A stretch of 7,523 nucleotides of DNA from an uncultured Lachnospiraceae bacterium (GTDB lineage Bacteria > Bacillota > Clostridia > Lachnospirales > Lachnospiraceae). The DNA lies in contig CAMWWJ010000160.1 of NCBI GenBank assembly GCA_947177925.1, positions 1-7,523 on the forward strand, given 5' to 3'. The notes below the pieces were generated by a model that made no database searches, had not been told where the DNA came from, and was given only the letters and a program-made list of their open reading frames with translations. Of this stretch, positions 5,432 through 7,523 are shown piece by piece. Position numbers and translations under genes: made by a program. The stretch's first letter is position 1. Every line of letters begins with the position of its first letter.

Positions 5432-5499
5432 GAAGTAAATATTCAATTGTTGTCAGTTATATCGGATTTGATACAACCAGTAAATCTAGTGAAGAACGA

Positions 5500-5540
5500 A
5501 TGTAAAATGTAGATAGCCAATTAGAGGTTACCATTTACAT
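5500..5540. repeat. Inverted repeat upstream of the GntR gene
   Basis: ATGTAAAATGTA (5500-5511) and TACCATTTACAT (5529-5540) are complementary at 10 of 12 positions with a 17-base spacer. The right arm contains the likely -35 (TTTACA) of the downstream regulator, so it may be an operator. The rest of 5432-5620 shows only the promoter below and separated GTTGT (5449-5453) and ACAAC (5473-5477) half-sites. Confidence 0.45.
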
Positions 5541-5563
5541 GCTTAACGGTTTAATGATATACT
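5534..5563 (+). promoter_or_regulatory. Candidate promoter of the GntR-family gene
   Basis: TTTACA (5534-5539), an 18-bp spacer and TATACT (5558-5563) form a plausible sigma-A promoter, with a start near 5570 and a leader of about 50 bases before the ATG at 5621. The -35 falls within an inverted repeat, consistent with regulation. Confidence 0.55.
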
Positions 5564-5620
5564 TGTTTCAGTAAATTAAGGCACATAGATTGTATTGCTT
5601 ATCAGAAAGGAAATGAGTAT

Positions 5621-6310
5621 ATGGAAGAAGAAAGTTTAGCACAGCGGACTGCTGATAAGATAAGAAATATGATACTTATAGAAAATGTATATAAGTTTGG
5701 TGACAAGCTTCCAAACGAAAATGCGCTATCTGAGAAATTTAGGGTTAGCAGAACGACACTTCGGGAAGCAGTCCATATTCTGATATCGGAAGGATTGCTG
5801 AATGTTCAAAGGGGCAAAGGTACTTTTGTTGTGAATCAGATGGAACGTCAGGCAGATAGTGGAATTGATTTGCAAGAATTACACAGCAAAAAAGTGACTT
5901 TACGGGATTTATATGAAACAAGATTGATTTTTGAACCGGAAGCTGCTGCTTTGGCTTGCAAAAGAGCGAGTGATGAAGAAATTGCACATATACTGGAATT
6001 GGGGGAACAGTGCCAGGAGTATTTAAAGAAAAGCTATACAGGTAAACAGAGAATAGAATCAGAGGTTGCTTTTCATGGTGCGCTTATTAAAGCGTCCCAT
6101 AATGAGTTTATCAGTCAATTTTTACCGGTATTAACCGCAACAATAGAAAAGACATTCGATTTGGACCATAAACTTTATATTATAGCAAAAGATGCGTATG
6201 AAGACCATGCTATGATTATGAAGTTTTTAGAGCAGCGAAACTCAGAAGCCGTTAAATGCGCAATTAAAATTCACCTGAGTAATGCTATCCATACAGAAGA
6301 ATTGGAGTAG
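5621..6310 (+). CDS. GntR-family regulator, FadR/FCD subfamily
   Basis: A 229-residue DNA-binding regulator. Residues 5-73 are the winged helix, with FGDKLPNENALSEKFRVSRT (26-45), the recognition helix TTLREAVHIL (45-54) and the wing QRGKGTFVV (63-71). Residues 93-225 are the all-helical FCD ligand domain, with LYETRLIFEPEAAALA (97-112), EVAFHGALIKASHNEF (148-163), EDHAMIM (194-200) and IHLSNAI (217-223). Glu148, His152, His196 and His218 occupy the positions of the usual FCD metal ligands, with Glu in place of the common Asp. Such proteins sense small carboxylic acids, often through a bound metal. AAAGGA at 5606-5611 supports the start. It is followed by a strong terminator and then ilvC. 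A perfect FadR-type site lies in front of ilvC, making ilvC its likely target. The ligand is unknown; a branched-chain pathway acid is an inference. Confidence 0.93.
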   Translation: MEEESLAQRTADKIRNMILIENVYKFGDKLPNENALSEKFRVSRTTLREAVHILISEGLLNVQRGKGTFVVNQMERQADSGIDLQELHSKKVTLRDLYETRLIFEPEAAALACKRASDEEIAHILELGEQCQEYLKKSYTGKQRIESEVAFHGALIKASHNEFISQFLPVLTATIEKTFDLDHKLYIIAKDAYEDHAMIMKFLEQRNSEAVKCAIKIHLSNAIHTEELE

Positions 6311-6322
6311 AAATAGTTTCAG

Positions 6323-6364
6323 CAAAAACTGCCACACCATAATATTGGCGTGGCAGTTTTTTTG
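6323..6364. terminator. Strong Rho-independent terminator after the GntR gene
   Basis: ACTGCCAC (6328-6335) pairs with GTGGCAGT (6350-6357), extended by A/T pairs, and is followed by seven Ts ending at 6363. A run of As before the stem makes it potentially active in both directions. It separates the GntR transcript from the ilvC unit. Confidence 0.88.
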
Positions 6365-6404
6365 TTGCAATCTATGTATTTTCCAATCATCTCTGCGAAA
6401 TATA

Positions 6405-6433
6405 TTGACAAAACTGTCAAAAGGTAGTACGGT
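6405..6433 (+). promoter_or_regulatory. Probable ilvC promoter with palindromic -35
   Basis: A perfect -35 TTGACA (6405-6410) is present, but the hexamer 17 bp downstream is a poor -10, TACGGT (6428-6433). The -35 is also the left arm of a perfect dyad TTGACA-AAAC-TGTCAA (6405-6420). A strong -35 with a weak -10 under a dyad suggests a regulated promoter. Start would fall near 6440, inside the FadR-type operator. Confidence 0.5.
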
Positions 6434-6465
6434 TGTCATACAACACATAATATGATGTCATATCA
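6432..6465. promoter_or_regulatory. Paired FadR/GntR-type operators before ilvC
   Basis: GTTGT-CAT-ACAAC (6432-6444) fits the FadR-subfamily consensus T-x-GT-xx-TAC-x-A at every fixed position. A second, weaker dyad TGAT-GTCAT-ATCA (6453-6465) shares TGTCATA with it. The two centres (6438 and 6459) are 21 bp apart, on the same helix face. The first overlaps the predicted transcription start and the second ends two bases before the AAAGGAGGT ribosome binding site (6468-6476), so bound protein would repress. Confidence 0.7.
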
Positions 6466-6481
6466 ATAAAGGAGGTACAAT

Positions 6482-7501
6482 ATGAATAAGGCAAAAATTT
6501 ATTATGAGGAAGACTGTAATCTTGGTCTTTTAGACGGAAAAACAATTGCAGTTATTGGTTATGGGAGTCAGGGGCATGCACATGCCTTGAACGCAAAAGA
6601 GTCTGGATGTAATGTTATTATCGGTCTCTATGAGGGAAGCAAATCATGGGCAAAAGCACAGGCACAGGGTTTTGAGGTCTATACAGCAGCAGAAGCGGCT
6701 AAAAAAGCTGATATTATTATGCTCCTGATTAACGATGAACTGCAGGCTGATATGTATAAGAAAGATATTGAGCCATACTTAGAAGAAGGCAATATGTTGA
6801 TGTTTGCACATGGTTTCAATATTCATTTCGGTTGTATTACACCACCTGAGAATGTTGATGTTACTATGATTGCACCAAAAGGACCCGGACATACGGTAAG
6901 AAGCGAGTATCAGGCAGGTAAAGGTGTCCCTTGTCTGGTAGCTGTGGCGCAGGATGCTACAGGAACGGCTTTGGAGCGTGCTTTGGCTTATGCACTGGCT
7001 ATCGGCGGTGCAAGGGCAGGTGTTTTGGAGACAACATTCCGTACAGAGACGGAGACCGATCTTTTTGGTGAGCAGGTTGTCTTATGCGGCGGTATCTGTG
7101 CATTGATGCAGGCTGGTTTTGAAACGCTTGTTGAAGCAGGTTATGATGCGAGAAATGCTTATTTTGAATGTGTCCATGAGGTAAAGTTAATCGTAGATTT
7201 GATTTATCAGTCAGGTTTTGCGGGAATGAGATATTCTGTTTCTAATACTGCGGAGTATGGTGATTATATCACGGGCTCTAAAATCATTACAGAAGATACA
7301 AAAAAAGCCATGAAGAAGGTTTTATCGGATATTCAGGACGGAACTTTTGCAAAAGATTTCCTTTTGGAAATGTCTTCCGGAGGACAGGTTCATTTTAACG
7401 CACTAAGGAAGTTGGCAGCAGAGCATCCGGCGGAACTTGTTGGTACAGAAATCCGTAAGTTATATAGCTGGAATAATGAAGATAAATTGATTGACAACTA
7501 A
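6482..7501 (+). CDS. ilvC: Ketol-acid reductoisomerase (class I)
   Basis: A 339-residue enzyme of valine/isoleucine synthesis. It rearranges and reduces acetolactate or acetohydroxybutyrate with NAD(P)H and Mg2+ in the cytosol. The N-terminal Rossmann domain shows GYGSQGHAHALN (26-37), the cofactor loop GLYEGSKSW (48-56), MFAHGFNI (107-114, catalytic His110) and MIAPKGPGHTVRSEY (129-143, Lys133). The knotted C-terminal domain has TETETDLFGEQ (188-198, metal ligands Asp193 and Glu197), YFECVHE (227-233, Glu229 and Glu233) and YSVSNTAEYGD (251-261, Ser254). Length is standard for class I. AAAGGAGGT at 6468-6476 supports the start. The loop has Tyr50 where many NADPH enzymes have Arg, and the segment EMSSGGQVHFNALRK near residue 300 departs from the more usual ENQ-x-GR form. 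It stands alone in this window, without ilvB, ilvD or leu genes, and probably answers to the GntR protein upstream. Confidence 0.96.
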   Translation: MNKAKIYYEEDCNLGLLDGKTIAVIGYGSQGHAHALNAKESGCNVIIGLYEGSKSWAKAQAQGFEVYTAAEAAKKADIIMLLINDELQADMYKKDIEPYLEEGNMLMFAHGFNIHFGCITPPENVDVTMIAPKGPGHTVRSEYQAGKGVPCLVAVAQDATGTALERALAYALAIGGARAGVLETTFRTETETDLFGEQVVLCGGICALMQAGFETLVEAGYDARNAYFECVHEVKLIVDLIYQSGFAGMRYSVSNTAEYGDYITGSKIITEDTKKAMKKVLSDIQDGTFAKDFLLEMSSGGQVHFNALRKLAAEHPAELVGTEIRKLYSWNNEDKLIDN

Positions 7502-7523
7502 TCGAATATAGTGATTCTAAAAA

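Noticed and set aside
5432..5620. T-box or other riboswitch leader
   Set aside because: No T-box sequence or complex stem set with terminator was seen; the region shows only simple dyads and a promoter.

Overview
The window looks like chromosomal DNA from a low-to-moderate GC Firmicute, most likely a Clostridia/Lachnospiraceae-type gut anaerobe. This is an inference from strong AGGAGG-type ribosome binding sites, sigma-A-type promoters, and protein sequences (ketol-acid reductoisomerase, CPC-type P-type ATPase, AraC and ArsR regulators) that read like clostridial versions. No RNA gene, CRISPR array, transposase or integrase was seen.

Layout. Positions 1-383 hold no convincing intact gene, only a short membrane-protein-like coding remnant and a hairpin. 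A complete PhzF-family isomerase gene follows (384-1160, +). The centre (about 1300-5330) is a compact metal-resistance module. Two regulators face left, an ArsR/SmtB-family repressor (2228-2593, -) followed by an AraC-family activator (1301-2203, -). Two effectors face right, a stand-alone heavy-metal-associated (HMA) domain protein (2764-2982, +) and a CadA/ZntA-like P1B-type ATPase (3116-5131, +). Just after the ATPase lies the 3' half of a second, different ArsR gene (5147-5326) that still carries a complete SmtB-type alpha-5 zinc site. The right part holds a GntR/FadR-family regulator (5621-6310, +), a strong terminator, an operator-rich promoter region, and a class I ketol-acid reductoisomerase, ilvC (6482-7501, +).

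How the parts work together. The divergent region between arsR and the HMA gene is densely built. The -10 elements of the two opposing promoters share a 15-bp palindrome. A perfect 8-8-8 inverted repeat sits over the leftward -35 and the rightward transcription start. A 20/24-identical copy of that operator lies just before the ATPase gene, behind two hairpins. A 21-bp tandem repeat in the arsR leader has the spacing typical of AraC-family half-sites. The simplest model is that ArsR represses both directions until metal arrives, the AraC protein adds a second input, and the hairpin/operator block between the HMA gene and cadA sets how much ATPase is made relative to the HMA protein. In the right part, a perfect FadR-type operator upstream of ilvC suggests that the neighbouring GntR protein controls it directly. 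That would be an unusual arrangement for a branched-chain amino acid gene.

The most rewarding items are the two-operator, two-hairpin metal-response architecture, the ArsR with an atypical Cys/His set and a lost alpha-5 site, the ATPase whose N-terminal metal-binding domain is replaced by an extra membrane helix while the HMA domain is a separate protein, and the GntR-ilvC pair. I saw nothing that amounts to a wholly new defence or mobile system.
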